DNA of 64,000 nucleotides from positions 392,001-456,000 of the forward strand of contig CAJJDP010000001.1 of NCBI GenBank assembly GCA_905182995.1, written 5' to 3'. This document shows, piece by piece, positions 1 to 14,145 of the stretch. Below the pieces are notes generated by a model. It did no database searches. It saw only the letters and a list, made by a program, of their open reading frames with translations, and was not told the origin of the DNA. Positions within the stretch are counted from its first letter, which is position 1; every line of letters begins with the position of its first letter. A program made the position numbers and the translations under genes. This stretch comes from Paramecium octaurelia. Its lineage: Eukaryota; Ciliophora; Oligohymenophorea; Peniculida; Parameciidae.

Positions 1-353
1 AAACAAAATCATGTCTCTAATTCTGGATTGTTCACCAAATTATTCATAACTTAAACATATGCCTTCACAAGTCAATGTTAGGAATCTTCTTTGAAACTAT
101 TAATGACAACAAGTTAATCTTTCCCTACAATTAGCTCTCTTTTTAAAAGGTATATTATACTTTGTGTCTCCCTCCAGATCTTTTATCGACATAACAACTC
201 AAATACTTTTTATTGACTTAGACATCTGAAAACTACAAAAAGAGTTTTAGTTTCTAATTAAATTCAGAATGCTCCAAGATTTCTTTCAAATAAGTAATCA
301 AATACAAGAAGTTATCCTAAACAACTACATTATCTATCAAATTAAACATGTGA
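1..353 (+). CDS. 3' end of an unidentified protein gene (5' truncated by window)
   Basis: With TAA/TAG read as Gln, the frame starting at base 3 is open from the window edge to a TGA at 351-353, about 116 codons. The other two plus frames have TGAs by 92 and 214. The sequence is varied and not low-complexity, with hydrophobic patches (FWIVHQIIHNLNIC) and a Lys/Ser/Thr-rich tail ending KLNM. I recognise no domain. The start lies upstream of the window. An open frame of this length could arise by chance in AT-rich DNA, so confidence is moderate. Confidence 0.42.
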
Positions 354-1460
354 CTAGTTTTTCTTATTCTATATAATTAATATATTTACACCTCCATTTC
401 TAATTTTAGTATGAAATCTAAAATTCATAAACATTTTAGTTCAATGCATTGGCATTTAAGAATTTAAACTATTTGCTGTCTGTGAATTTGTTTTCAATGT
501 ATTAATGAAATGCTTGATAATTTAATCCCTCAACTTAAAATTATTATTTTTGAGATTAATCTAAGTTGCTTTCTTATTAGACAATTCTTAAATACATTTT
601 ATAATTACTTGTTCCTCTTTAAATGAGACATATGTATTAATTATTTATACAAATTAAATTAAAATAAACCAGAATATTTATTTCTATTTTTTTAATTCTT
701 AATTATAGTGAGAATTTAAGGGTAGAAAATTGATCATTAAAATCGAAAATACTACATAGCAAACAATTTATTGCATTTCACAATCTTCATATTCATATCA
801 AACGTAAATTTATAAGTAAAATCATTGTAATAAAAAATATCTCTCCTTACGATTTAAATTATAAACTAAAGCAAATATGAAATAATTCTGATTATTGATT
901 AATAAAAATGATAGATAAAGTCAAGGTTTTTTAAATGTTACTCAATCTTATTGTAGAGATTCCATTTAAATTAGATGAATGTCCTAGGAATGTGATAAAA
1001 TCAAAGAACTTAGACATCAAAAATATGAATCAAAATAAGTAGCAGAATTAACGGAACTACATGACCATCAACTATTCTAACTTTTAATAAATTGCATCTT
1101 GGTAAACTTTGATTTAGCTAAAATAAATTAATTCGCTAATTTATATAAATTTTTATGATATTATAAAGTCTACTTTTAGTATTTGTTAGTCCATCTGGTA
1201 GTCAGCATAACTTAAAATTGATCTGAAATCTACCTAAGAATTTGATTCTGTTTTACAAATAAATAATTTTAAAATTCAAATTAAATTCATTAAATTAAGA
1301 CCGCTAAATTTGAAATATAATAATTAAACATTATGCTTAATAGATATTGATTTTAATAATCCATCGATTGAGACCCATAATTTTAGAATATTTGAAATTA
1401 TTAAAAATAATTGTTATAAATTTTAATTATTAAAAAAAAACAGCGAATTAAAAAGGAAAA
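354..1460. other. AT-rich gap with a weak open frame
   Basis: Very AT-rich sequence, unusually long for a Paramecium intergenic gap. A plus-strand frame opens at ATG 908 and stays free of TGA until about 1807, overlapping the zinc-finger gene in antisense. Its first 550 bases could encode protein (LLNLIVEIPFKLDE, IQIKFIKLRPLNL), but low G content makes TGA rare, so the frame is weak evidence. I see no RNA gene or repeat here. Confidence 0.3.
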
Positions 1461-1859
1461 TCAAATTTGAAAACTGTGATCAATTTAAGTTTTTGAATCT
1501 GTTTCTGAAAAAGCATGCTTTATTTTACAATGTAAATTAAGTGATGCTTCTGATCCATATTTTTTGTCACAATTTGAACATTTATACTTTTTTGAAATTT
1601 CATTAGCTTTTCTTCTTAACTTTTTAGAAGGTTAGGTCAATTCCTTCTAAATTAATCTTATTTCATCTTAACACTTAAAGATTTGCTCTCTTAATCCTTC
1701 ATTAAACAACACAATTTTTCTTGATTCAAGTAAATAATTTTATGTCTGTTCATATTAAGGACATTCTATAATAGAAATCATTATTATACTTTTTATTGCT
1801 TTATTTATGATTGATATTATCTTATTCATATTCACACTTTGATTGTCTTCTTGTGACAT
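1461..1859 (-). CDS. Small C2H2 zinc-finger protein
   Basis: Uninterrupted 132-codon frame from ATG at 1857-1859 to TGA at 1461-1463. Residues 92-115 form one classic finger: Cys94-x2-Cys97-x12-His110-x4-His115, read as YKCSNCDKKYGSEASLNLH followed by CKIKH. The finger core YGSEASLNLH resembles a finger type I recall from other ciliate proteins. The N-terminal half is helical and Gln/Glu/Lys-rich, with a basic KKLRRKA stretch just before the finger. A nucleic-acid-binding role is inferred from the single finger. The alternative start at 1781 is 26 codons shorter. The finger makes this the real strand and the antisense frame a shadow. Confidence 0.65.
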
Positions 1860-2030
1860 AAATTATTTTCAATTTTAAATTTGATTTAATTATTAAAATT
1901 ATGTTAAAATTATTTGTTATAAATATTGTAATTTTTGTAATTATGAATTCATAATTATTTGTATATAAATATATTCAAGTGATTTAAAGAAATTAAATTA
2001 TATTTATAATAAAGCTTTCTTTATTAAATA

Positions 2031-5000
2031 TCATTATTGAAAATCTTTTATTTAGTACTTTCCTCCTTATGAAATCTTGAATATCTCTTCAGCTGCTTCA
2101 TCCAACATAGTTTCAAAGACAACATCCGCTAATTCTACTGCCACTTCAGCTTACTCTTCATCATAATTTAACCATTTTTCTTCTGATTCTTGAATCTAAA
2201 TTTTATCAAAATATATATTACCTCATATTCTAACATTTACTATAATCTATCTTCTTTGATTTAATTCAAGTAGTCATCCTCTATTACAATAATTTCTCCT
2301 TAAGGTGTCTCAATTTTTTCAGGAATGAATCCGCATAAAAAAGAACCCCATTTCAACATTTTGGCAATTGCAAATCCCATAGCTCTATCAATTGATTCCT
2401 AAGTTGTTTAGTTTTAATAGACTTTTAGAGGATTCGATTTCCATGGATAAGGTTATCCTCTGATTCCGAATGGTCTTACATAATTTATAGCCTCATTAAA
2501 AGCTTCATAAATCATTCTTAAGTGATAAACTTCAAGTTCCTTGAATTAGTCACTTATATTTATATCATTAAAGTATTTTAGTTTGAGAGCATAAGATTAA
2601 TTAAATTTATTCCAAATTTCTTCATCAATTAAGGGTTCCATTTGATGAATGTGCTTAATCAATGGATACAAGGGCCCTGATGTTGAGTCATCTAGGGCAT
2701 TTTATTACATATCACTAAGTGAGATTGTCTTCAATAAATCTTATGGTGTAATCCCTAATGGAGTATTTACTTACTGAATGAAAATCGCTAGATAATGTTC
2801 TAAAATGTTAATAATTCTTACTTTAAATAAATTCACTAAATGAAACAAGATAATCCTTAATAAAATTAAGAGTAGTTGGAAATCCAGGGGGAAATTATTA
2901 GTCTAATTGAGATTCTTCATCCCATTCCATTAATACACCAAGAGATTATAAGGGAAAATTATTCAACTCTTCAGCAAATTCTGAAATGATGTTTTAAACT
3001 ATATTTTCAGTTAGATTATCAATTTTTCTATCATCAAAAGGAATTATTTAATTTTTAAAATCTTCTCTTTTTTCAATAACTTTATTCTCTGGGCTCTCAA
3101 CTGTATCAATCTATACTAATTCTTAAGAGGGTACAGATTATTAAAGGGTGGATGGCAGTTATTGGGATTTATGTAATGAATGACTTATTGACTCTGTGTG
3201 AACATTAAAAATTGTGCTTGTTTGTATTTCTTCATTTTTCATCGAAATTTCATCTAAACTTACTTGCTAATCAAAACTTCTCACTTATTTTCTATTTTTA
3301 GAGTATTTCTTAAATTAATCATTCTCTAAATTATTAATTAATTAATACTTATTTATTATAATAATCCATAATGTGGAATAGATCGTTTTTCTATTTCTCC
3401 ATCAGACTATTCTGTTTCTGAACGGATTGAAAATATTTACCTAATAGATAAATTCTCTTCATCAGTTTAGATTTTCATTCTTTCCATAAATTATTGATCT
3501 TTTTGTGTTGATTTTATTGTATCCTTAAACATTTGATGTAATCTTTCTACTTCTATTTTTGATTATTATAATTTATCTCTCTCCCTTCTGTATTTTTTAT
3601 CCAATTTTTCTTTATTTTCAGAAAATAAATCATTTGAAACTTTCTTTTTGTCTAGCATTTTTTCTAACAATGCTAGTTATTAGTCGTATTTCTATTACAG
3701 AGCTTCTTCCCTTAGTTTAATAACTTGCATAAAGTATTCAGGATCGGAATTCACTCCATGATATAAATGTATACTTTTTTATGGTGTTGAATTCTAATTC
3801 ATTTCTTGTTCTTAAATTTATGATTCTGATAATAACTATTAATCTTGTTTTTATTATTATTATTATTATTCCTATTCCTATAATTATTGTTATTGTTATT
3901 ATTATATCAATAATTATTATTATTATTTTAATTACTACTGTTATTACTATTATTACTTTTACTATTATTAAGATTATTACTACTATTACAATTATTACTA
4001 CTATTACTTTTACTACTATTACTATTATTACTATTAATATTATTATTGAAGTTGTTATTATGATGTTTATTGTTATTATTATTAAACTGACTTTTAAGGA
4101 GATGATAATTATTAAGAGAATGAATCCAAATTTAAAGGAGGTATACTTGTATTTCCTCTAGGGCTTGAATGTTATAGTGAAGATTATTATATAGACTCTG
4201 AAGGAGGTGGTGCTTGACCTTAAAATTTAGGAAACAAAGAATTGTTGTAATGTAAATCAAGAGGATTTCGTTTTCTTTCTGAATCAGTTTATTAATTTAC
4301 AGATTCTCCATCTTCCTCTTAAGATAATCTTTCAAATTGCTATGACAAGGTTGGTTTTTCAATATTTTTTTCCTTTTCCTTTTCATTTTCTTATTCCCTT
4401 ATTAAATATTCAAGATATTCAAAAACTACTTTTCTAGTTTTAAAACCTCTCCAAACCTTTTAGATAATAGTTGCAGCCACATTTTAAATTTCTTCTAATT
4501 CCTCTTCGTTCATTTCATTGATGGTGTATTCTTTAGGGGAAGTAGATACTTTTTAATTTTGACTTTTGTTACTCTAATGACTCTAATGAGTTATATTTTA
4601 TAGTTGAGATTATTGTTAGCTATTTGATAGCTGTTATTAAGAAACCTATTAAAATCTTTCTTATAATTCATTAAATCGGTCTTTAATAGTAGACTTAGTT
4701 TGTTATTCAAACTTTTCTTTCAGGAATTGTTCTAAAAATTGATACATTTCTTCTTCGCTTAATTTATATTGAAATCCTTTGTTATTCATTTGTTCATTTA
4801 TAGCTTACATTTGAGAGAGTTGTTCTTAGAGATAAGATTCAGGTAAATGTTATAACCAATCTAAAAATTTCAATTAGCTTGTTTTTCTTGAATGAGATTA
4901 AGTACTGCTATAGCTTGATTATCTGAGAGATCTCATGAGTTCTTTATACTCTTTTTCTAATTTGTTGAAATTCGGAGGTTCTGAAGTTCTAAAATGTTGA

Positions 5001-6110
5001 GATGACTATTATGCATGATACGAAGCTGCTTAGGCTGTTAAATTAGACTTAACTGAAGCATTTCTGGATTTAGCAAAAAGTTTGGCTTCTTAATCCAGAA
5101 TTTACAGATTTTATTGCAATTTCTCCTTTTTCAATTTTTATAATTGTTTTCTACATAAGATGAAATTAGATACTCTTCAATTTTTTATTGTCTCCATAAC
5201 TCTCTCTTATACATCATATACAGTTTAACATCTTATTCAGCATCTTTATTATCACAACTACTTTTATGTTTTTGAGGAGACGAAATAGTTTCTAAAACCT
5301 ATTTAGATTTTTATTCTAAAATTTTCAATTGAATTTTACTTTATATCATTTTTTAAATATCTTTTTCTGGTTTTGCATTCAGAAAATCTAATCCCAATTT
5401 ATGTCTTCTAATTTTTTCTTTGATAGCATGTTCCGTAGCTGTTTGATTAGCTTGTTATGGCTTCTCTAATTTATCATGGATTTCCAACATTTTTGTCCAA
5501 TATTATTTAAGTTTATTCTAATCAACTCCCCATGGTAACATGGATGATGGTGGAGATTTTGACTTTATACAAATAGAATGTAAAATTTACTCTAACAAAT
5601 CTTTGCTAATTTATTTATCTTATTTATTAATCCATAATTTTTCTCATTTCATTAAAACTAACTACCCTTTACTTTTGTATCTCTTCTTATATCATTTATT
5701 CTTGTTTTTCCCCTATTGATAAATCAGATAAGAATACTTTAGTGTTTTCTTAAGTTTTATTTTAGTAGCTATTCTACTCTAATTTCCGATCCCTATTTAT
5801 CTATCGTTTATATTTTCTTTTTCTTTTAAAGCTTCTTCTTCTTTTTCTTTTTCTTCATTTGATTCTTGAATTTCAATAAAACCTATGAGTCTTTTGTAGG
5901 AGCATTTTGATGTATTATTATCTATTGTTGTAAATTTATGATTGGACCAGAAGAAGTACGTTTGAGTGATTTACCATTATGAGGACTCTTTTTTTCTGGA
6001 CTCTTTATTACATGAACTATCTCCTCCTCCAGTTTGTTGGTCTCATTCGGACGTTGAACTAATCTTGCCGAATTCATAATCACATTCGATTCAACCTTGC
6101 GACACTGCAT
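2031..6110 (-). CDS. Large Gln/Asn-rich protein with DUF4378-like C-terminal domain
   Basis: The start ATG is at 6108-6110 (MQCRKVESNVIMNSARL). The C-terminus reads on the minus strand to TGA 2031-2033. A 26-nt intron at 2196-2221 is clear, and a net frame change between the two ends implies others. Near the C-terminus the text around 2440-2560 reads HLRMIYEAFNEAINYVRPFG then GQPYPWK, the pattern I associate with DUF4378-type domains of ciliates and plants. The tail has acidic repeats (LDEAAEEIF). The middle is Gln/Lys-rich and coiled-coil-like, with an Asn tract from an ATT repeat. About 1,300 residues. A cytoskeletal or cortical role is a guess; the exon map is incomplete. Confidence 0.72.
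3840..4090. repeat. (ATT)n-like microsatellite inside a coding region
   Basis: About 250 bases made almost wholly of ATT/ACT/GTT triplets on the plus strand, read on the minus strand as an Asn-rich tract of the DUF4378-like protein. The repeat is impure, with interspersed Ser, Lys and Gln codons, so it is not a freshly expanded repeat. On the plus strand the same triplets give an Ile-rich frame with no other coding support. Confidence 0.85.
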
Positions 6111-6241
6111 TATTATATATAAAATTATTAACGATTAATAGGTATTTCAAAACTAAAAGTTTTCTGAATAATTTATTGATCACATCTATATCAAAAATCA
6201 AATACAATCATTAATATCTTTTCAAAATATTAATAACAGGG

Positions 6242-9200
6242 TCACTTGTCAATTGAAAATGTGGCATTGCAATTAAGGCCAATTTGATGTTCCTCATCAC
6301 TTTCACATTTTTCCCTATCCAATATGAATAATAAATCTAAAAAATAACCAAATACATGATTATAATTATGTCATAATAGATTAGCACACTTGACAAATTT
6401 TTACTTCTGATCAAATATATATTATCTTCTAATAATTCTAAGTAAATAATAAAACATTAATAAGTATCTCTAAAATGGCTTAATATAATAACATTAAATT
6501 CCTAACTATTCAAAAAGCTCTAAAGTTCATCTTAGCTTAATTCTTTATCTTCAAACTAAGTTTCAAAAACAAAATTTTATTTATAAAACTATTGCATTTG
6601 TGTTACCAAAGAAAGAATGCCTTAAGATAAATAATCAGAATTATCATCTTATGCATAATACTAACCATACTACTTGATAAAATCTTACTAGTTTTATTTC
6701 AATTTCAATTCACAAAAGGGCAATAGTGAACTCATAAATAAACAAATATCTTAATGTAATAAACCTTAAGCTTCTTTGATTGAATATTCTAATTATAAAT
6801 CTTTAATTAATTGCTCATATAGTTAAGCAAAAGATTGAGTTATCTCATTATAGATAGTGTTGAATAATTCTATTATTTCCTCTCTATCATTCAGATCTTT
6901 TTCCAAGAATAATCCTTCTTATTTTAATTTCTCTTATATTAAAAATTAGGTCTTTATTATTAAGGCTGTGCTTGCTAAATTGTCAATTTTAGTACTGAAC
7001 AATGCAAACTCTACTAATAAATTATTTAATGGTTATAGCCTATCTTTTTGGCTTTTAGATAATGAGTAGCCTCCCCATAGATATGCTTAATATATCAATA
7101 CAAATACTAATATTTTTATTAAATGTGAAAACAAATTTATTTTAGTATTAAAATTCCTTACGCTTTTTTAAATTTGTTAACCAAATTGCAATTTCTAACT
7201 AATACTTAATTTTTGCCTTGGCTAATAAACAGATGCGTCTTATTGAAATCCATAATTATAATAATTATAACGCTTCCAGGAATCTTCACCAGCTTGAATA
7301 TTCAGTGCGATATAAATAGTATAAGCTCTCTCTTTAAATAATAGATATTATTCTTACAAATTTCATTTTCCACTTCATTATCCTTGATCCTACCAACCAA
7401 CAATGCCAAATTTCTATTTTATTACTCTATATTATTCCATTAAAACAATTGTATGAGCATAACAAAGAAGATTATTACTGTATGAATCAAGTGTTCAACT
7501 ACAAAAATCGAACTTTCAATTTCCTATTTGTCAAGAGAATTCCTATTTAGTTAATTCATTAGATCGTTATTGATGTCAATTACTTCTGGTAGGTTGTATT
7601 GTATGATTAATGCCTTATCTATGTAATCTTTGTTAACGAAATTTAGAAAGCTCTCCTTGTCAAAATAACTAATTTAAACCAGATAATGGATGACCTCTTC
7701 TAAAAAGTTAAATAATCTTGTGAATTCAACACTCTCTGAGCTTTTCATATTATATGTTAAAGTCATATTTGATAATGTCCCATCCTATTCCATTTTGAGA
7801 AATATTGGATATAATTACGATAGATTAGAGAAAACGAATTAATCAAGTAAACTAAATTAATATAGGTTTTATTAATTTGAATACTGGCTATTATTCAATA
7901 TATTGTATTTTGTTAAAATGAAATTCCAACTAATGGATAAAGTCTTACAAAAATATCTATTAAATTTAAGAGGTCCCATAAATTATTCAGATTATAATTA
8001 TTCTTAATAGTAATTAGAAATGATATGGTAGTTTGTAAAACTAAATCCTCCAACACTGATTAAATTAATACAATAAACAATAATCCATAAGATAATTATA
8101 TTTTTTGGTAATTATCCCTTTTATTTAAATACAATTTAAAAAAAGTATGACTAATTATTGGATGCTTTAGATATTGCACTAGAATGTTATGATTAATTTG
8201 GATTTTGTTCATTTTCAGTAAAATTATTTGTCTTGCTAAATGATTATATCCTTTTCTCCCTCTTTTAGCCTTGTTTCTTTGACTCGTCATCTGATAAAAA
8301 TTCATCTAAAAATTTGGATTCTTCTGAACTGGAGTTTCTAATTTCTTAAACTGATTCCATTTCAGAATTTAATGCAATTTCAGGTTTAAAAAAACAAGCC
8401 TTTGGTGTTTAAACAATTGAGGATAATTATTGAGTCATTAGCATTTCAGATTAGTTGACTGAAGCCAGTTATCTAGAATACATTTAACGTTTTTTTTTAA
8501 TGGTTGAAAAAGCTTAAATGTCACCATATCTCCGTTTGGAAATTATTAAATCTTTATATACTTATAAAAAGTTACCCTTCAAATGTCTCAAAGTGGATTT
8601 TTTCATTGTAGAATCAGCATCTTACAAAGCAAATAATTCAGTGGCTAATTCTCCAAAATTGTGTTTTCTATAATCTGATATTTGCATGATATAGTATCCA
8701 TCATTTTAATACTTTTAGAATTACAATGTAAATCTCACAAAACAAGTTTTTTATGATGTAACCTAATGAATACTTTTTAATGTTACCGTTTGATTTATAT
8801 ATTCCTTTACTGCTTTAGCATAAGTTTCATTCAATAAACTTAATTCAATTAAGATAGGGTTAATGTCCTTTGAAGTTTATAATGTACTCGCACGAACTTT
8901 TAATATTATATCTTAATACTCTATAACGATTGCTTTTTCTTAAAATTCATGATATTTCCAAAGTCATTAACAATGAATCTCATTTGCTATTAGAATTTAT
9001 CATGAAACTCTTTTATTTCATTGTGAGAGATAAAGATTGTATCTTCTGAAAAAATTATATTGTCAAATACATCCTTCTGTCTTTATTGAAATCTTTTCAC
9101 AATGTCAAATAAATCAGGCATAAAATAATAAAGGAAGCATTAATCTTATAATATAGTAAGTTCTGATGGTTGATTTTTATTATTGTTATTAGTGAACAGA

Positions 9201-11352
9201 TCATAATAAACTTACCTTGTTACACCCAATATTTTTCCATTGCTGTCAAATAATAGATAATCATATTTTTTTACTCCTGAGAAAAATATGCCTTTTATGA
9301 CATAATCGTCCTGGTAACTAAAGTCATTAGCTAGTTTCAGATACAAAGGGAATATAAAATTGTCTTTTGTTTTACCAAAAATCAAACGAAATTATTGCAT
9401 AAAAGGAGAATCACCTTTGATTAAAAATTTCTCCAACATTGAGTTATGTGATTCAGCCATAAAATCAGGCATTAATTAATTTAGATGGACAATATTTTAG
9501 AATTCTTCTACTTTCTTGTAATTAAACATATGTCCTAATTGCTATTTGTTGGCATTTAATATAGATCCTAAACTCTGAACTAAGCTCACAGTTACAATAG
9601 AAACTTTATCTAATACTAATGCAATTGAATTTAACTAATCCTATTGTAAGGTTTGCTCATAGCTGTAGATTAAATAGTATTGTTTTTCGCATAAAAATGA
9701 ATGCAATTAATCGTTCATGATGATTGAATAATATAAAGACAACATTCTCAAATGATACAAATTATTCACTTAAGAGATATTTACTTCGTATACATCTCTA
9801 TTTATAATCAATTTGAATTTAATTCTTAATTACTCTAATTCCTAAGCTAACTTCACTAACTCTTACTATAATTATTTAACAGATGAAAATCCTTTTAGTT
9901 ATTTCTTCCAAACATCTAATTTGGCTGAAAGAGTTTTTCTAATAATAGGTATTAGTATATCTGATTAAACATCTAAATGAACTAAATCATCAGAAGTAAA
10001 GTTAACAAATGATGAATTTTATTGCAGTATTTTGGAATATTGCTTTTTTGTTATTTCTTAACTGAGTTTATTTGATATTTCAATTTATACTAAGTTGAAA
10101 TACCAAGATAATTCTTATTTATATTTAATTTAATAATGTTTTATCCTGGCTAAACTTTAAGAGTATTGTTTGTTTTGGAATGCCAAATATTAAATCTTAA
10201 ATAAAAATAGATTTTCATCTTCTTTATTTGACACTTGAGAATTGACAATGCATGTGATTACATCAGAACTATCTTGAGACTGATTTAAATAAATAAATTA
10301 ATTACTCTGCACTATTTATTACAGTGAATGATATGTTAATTCACCATTCCTATTTGCAATAACTTCTCAGTTTAAGTTAGTGTGAATTGAGATTAAATTT
10401 AAAACTATCTCAACACTTTTATTTATAAATGCTAGTCTTTTTCACTTGATTTAGTAAAAGTATCTAATCCTTTCGCATAAAATAATCTCTAATAAAATGT
10501 TTCACCTAAGTAAAAACACATTGATGAAAATATAAAATAATAAATGTATTATGAAAAGGTTGTTTCTATAATATTAGACAAATTATTCAAAATTAAATTA
10601 ATCAAATTACATCCGAACTTTATTTAATTTAATGTAAATATTAATTTGCTATCATATAAACTATAAGGCATATATAAATATATATCAATCTATTCCAGTC
10701 CTATCCACATTAAAGCTGAAAGTTATTTAAGTATTAAAATTTCTTCTCTATCGTCATAAAAATATAATATTTATGTGACAAATTAAAAAATCTAAGAAAC
10801 TATTTTCAATTAACTTTGATCTCTTGTGTAAGTTGATTGATTAAAGCTTATGTTTCTAAATAAAATGCATGAAATCATAGATATGCTAAATATCAAACTA
10901 ACATCACATATTGCCCAAATGTAAAGGACTATGTTTGTCTCTTCCTTCAAAATAAAAGACCGAAAACTAGATGACACAAATAAAAAGCACATTATCTGAG
11001 GTAATAAAGCTAAATAGGCTATAAGTCCTCTCGTCAAAAATACTAATTATCTATTAAAATATGCCATTTATAATATGAATAGGACCAACACACCAATGTT
11101 TACAAAAGTAGTAATAAATCCAATATAATCTGGAAGAAAATTAATATCCAATATGGACAACTTTAGAATTTGAAAGAAAATTGAAAAATGCCCATCAACC
11201 TATTTTTCATTATCATTAATTTCTTATAATGTAATTGCTAAGTATTACAGAAATTAAAACATCCGAACAAATAGTATAAATTAGTATGATTAATCAAAGC
11301 ACACATGATCGTCGTTTAGGAGTCTGCTTATATAATTTTTAATTTTCTGCAT
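6242..11352 (-). CDS. Large polytopic membrane protein with PAS-like region (TmcB/TmcC-like)
   Basis: ATG at 11350-11352 begins MQKIKNYISRLLNDDH. The first 350 codons are uninterrupted and rich in membrane segments (IGFITTFVNIGVLVLFIL, LIAYLALLPQIMCFLFV, LIFSISMISCILF), followed by LYMPYSLYDSKLIF and YLGETFYQRLFYAKGL. That order, with a PAS-like stretch near 9300-9480 (MAESHNSMLEKFLI, FIFPLYLKLANDF), matches the large ciliate proteins related to Dictyostelium tiny-macrocysts proteins. The 3' end reads EEHQIGLNCNATFSIDK then TGA 6242-6244. Frame changes show several introns, not all resolved. About 1,650 residues. A sensory or signalling role is inferred. The name is tentative, and two genes in this span cannot be fully excluded. 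Confidence 0.6.
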
Positions 11353-11991
11353 ATTTTATTAAAAACAATATATAATAGATTATTATATAAGATGTAGAGC
11401 AAATAATTAGGCCTTGTCCTTTCAAAAGGAGTAAACCAACTAAGAGTTCTTTTAAAATTCCTAAATCATTATCTTTAAAGTAATTTATATGGATTTATAA
11501 GAGATGTATAATTGTTACAATAATAATTGATTTTATTTAAAGAAATGTGGTCTTAAATATCAGAGTTTAGATTAGATACTAGAATAAATATTTTCCATAT
11601 ATGTAGTATATAGTATTATACTTTTGGTTTGTAAAATATTAAAAAATTTACAGAATATTAATATAAAATTTGAGTTCGTTCAATAGAGTGTCTTGAGAAA
11701 GTTCAGAGGTTAAAATAAGGAGAGTTCCATATATTTTGAGGGTGAATAGGAAATAAGGTTTTTGGAGAGAAATTTTTAAAGAGTCTTAATAAATTCAAAT
11801 AAAATTAATATAAATATCGTTAATGATTGGAAAGAAAGAAATATAAATTTCGAATGCCACAAGAGATAGGGTTGAGGCCTGTCGAATATATATCGAACGT
11901 ATTAAAATTTTATAAATTTTTAGGCAAATATGCAAAATAAATAGAAGAAGAATAATAATAATTATAAGGGTGGTAACAGTTATCTAAATTG
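11353..11991. other. Divergent intergenic region, no convincing gene
   Basis: This gap lies between two divergently transcribed genes and should hold both promoters. A plus-strand run around 11665-11880 (YFEGEQEIRFLERNF) is open for about 70 codons, but I find no start or splice path for it, and an ATG at 11930 runs into TGA after 20 codons. It is AT-rich with no structured RNA that I can see. Confidence 0.4.
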
Positions 11992-13773
<1,782 letters not shown>

Positions 13774-14145
13774 ACTTATATTATGTTATAATAGTTAAAT
13801 TTATATCTATAACTAAATTGATATTCTGATAAATATCTGCTTGATGAATAATTTTAAAGGGATTCTGGTGGTTCTTAAAGTGTAGAAATACCATAGTGAA
13901 TTTTTGTCTAGGTATTTTTTTGCTTTAATCAATTATTTATTCCAATAGTCAACCTCTTGATGAATTTGGTGATGGGGTTTTGCTATTTGCAAAATTCTTA
14001 GCTCTAACAATTTTATCAAAGAAATTGAGATTCAATAATTGATTTTCTGTAATTAATAGTGCTTAAGTATTTGTGAAGTGCAAATTAGAATATTTATCTT
14101 AACAATTAAAAATTTCTTATTATATATAATTTCAAATTTTTAATA
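13774..14145. other. Intergenic gap with a possible gene remnant
   Basis: Between the NDR kinase stop and the FOP-like start. On the minus strand a short run ending SKTPSPNSSRG then TGA at about 13960 resembles the C-terminus of a kinase-like protein, but a TGA lies about ten codons upstream in the same frame and there is no start. I treat it as noise or the remnant of a lost gene. Confidence 0.3.

Noticed and set aside
3781-4161. Ile-rich plus-strand frame resembling a membrane protein
   Set aside because: It is the antisense of the ATT repeat that encodes Asn in the minus-strand DUF4378-like gene.
11665-11880. Short plus-strand open frame (YFEGEQEIRFLERNF)
   Set aside because: It has no start codon or splice path and is short enough to be chance in this code.
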